Shown here piece by piece: positions 5,874 to 6,320 of a stretch of 6,320 nucleotides of DNA; the stretch's first letter is position 1; every line of letters starts with the position of its first letter. Source of the DNA: an uncultured Ruminococcus sp. (GTDB lineage: Bacteria; Bacillota; Clostridia; Oscillospirales; Ruminococcaceae). The notes beneath the pieces are model-generated. The model made no database searches. It worked only from the letters and a program-made list of their open reading frames with translations, and was not told the DNA's origin. Location of the stretch: the NCBI GenBank assembly GCA_902464115.1, contig CABQIF010000116.1, forward strand, positions 1 through 6,320, in the 5' to 3' direction. A program made the translations under genes and the position numbers.

Positions 5874-6320
5874 TTACTCCTCTGAAACAAAGGTTTCTTC
5901 TCTGGAGATGCCCAGTTCACCGAGCACCTGTTCTTCTTTTTCCCGCATTTTCCGAGCTTCGAGCGGAGAAGTTTCGTGGTCATAGCCCAGCAGGTGCAGC
6001 ATGGAATGCACGGTCAGGAAACCGATTTCCCGTTCGAGGGAATGTCCGTACAAATCTGCCTGCCGCATAGCGGTTTCCAGAGAGATGACCACATCGCCGA
6101 GCAGGGCACAGCCGGTTTCCTTGCTGATGTCATACTTTCCGTCTACGCCGAGTGGGAACGAGAGCACGTCCGTCACACTGTCTTTTTTCCGGTAAATTCT
6201 GTTCAAATTCCGAATTTCGGCATTGCTGACAAACGAAACGCTTACTTCCGCATCATGTGGAAACTGCTCCATCACCAGAACTGCCTGACAGCAGCGACGA
6301 ATCAGCATCCGAATCCCCAC
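5874..6320 (-). CDS. ybeY: YbeY, endoribonuclease / 16S rRNA maturation factor (5' end cut by window edge)
   Basis: YbeY is a single-domain, metal-dependent endoribonuclease of the UPF0054 family. It acts in the cytoplasm on 16S rRNA 3'-end maturation and late 30S quality control. The family signature H-x3-H-x5-H is intact: with the first visible codon as residue 1, the histidines are H105, H109 and H115 in HSMLHLLGYDH. The conserved strand-helix piece with R37 (EIRNLNRIYR) and the TDVLSFP segment at about 50-56 are also present. The first visible codon is a GTG exactly at the window edge. Family members normally have some 15-20 further residues before this point, so the true start probably lies outside the window. 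The gene ends in TAA four bases before era, and its last two Glu codons (GAG GAG) double as the era ribosome binding site, which suggests coupled translation. Identity is very secure; only the start is unknown. Confidence 0.96.
   Translation of the reverse strand: MGIRMLIRRCCQAVLVMEQFPHDAEVSVSFVSNAEIRNLNRIYRKKDSVTDVLSFPLGVDGKYDISKETGCALLGDVVISLETAMRQADLYGHSLEREIGFLTVHSMLHLLGYDHETSPLEARKMREKEEQVLGELGISREETFVSEE
5877..5882 (-). promoter_or_regulatory. Ribosome binding site of era, inside the end of ybeY
   Basis: GAGGAG on the minus strand is formed by the last two sense codons of ybeY. It sits seven bases before the ATG at 5869. This fixes the era start at the internal ATG and argues against the longer in-frame reading that begins at 5983 and would overlap ybeY by more than 100 bases. 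Confidence 0.8.

Noticed and set aside
5870..5983. Longer Era N-terminus starting at 5983
   Set aside because: It would add 38 residues absent from Era proteins and overlap ybeY. The ATG at 5869 has a well-spaced GAGGAG.
5645..6070. 141-codon plus-strand frame opposite era and ybeY
   Set aside because: It lies fully antisense to two genes with complete family motifs, and its product has no family resemblance.

Overview
The window looks like a core chromosomal segment of a Gram-positive, low-to-mid-GC Firmicute, most likely a Clostridia/Ruminococcaceae-type organism. This is inferred from the style of the encoded proteins, the AGGAGG-type ribosome binding sites and a YqzL-like small gene between era and recO. 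I did no database comparison. All seven genes I support lie on the minus strand, so transcription runs from the right edge of the window to the left edge.

In transcription order they are: the C-terminal part of ybeY (rRNA maturation endonuclease, cut by the right edge); era (ribosome assembly GTPase); a 44-codon YqzL-like gene that is easy to miss; recO (recombination mediator); mutS2 (MutS-like ATPase with a C-terminal Smr domain); a maltose/galactoside-type O-acetyltransferase; and a 291-residue protein of unknown function. The junctions are 4, 71, -22 (overlap), 30, 43 and 18 bases. I see no convincing terminator or promoter between any two genes, so the block reads as one transcription unit that may extend past both edges.

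The first two genes act on 30S ribosome and 16S rRNA maturation. RecO and MutS2 act on recombination and on stalled or collided replication or translation complexes. The acetyltransferase and the unknown protein have no obvious link to these and may only share the transcript. No tRNA, rRNA, CRISPR array, insertion sequence, phage gene or riboswitch was seen. There is no gene-free stretch longer than 71 bases.

This is mostly an ordinary housekeeping region. I do not find an undescribed system in it. The items most worth a second look are the overlapping YqzL-like small gene, the unknown terminal gene, and the compact gene order compared with the better known ybeY-dgkA-cdd-era arrangement.
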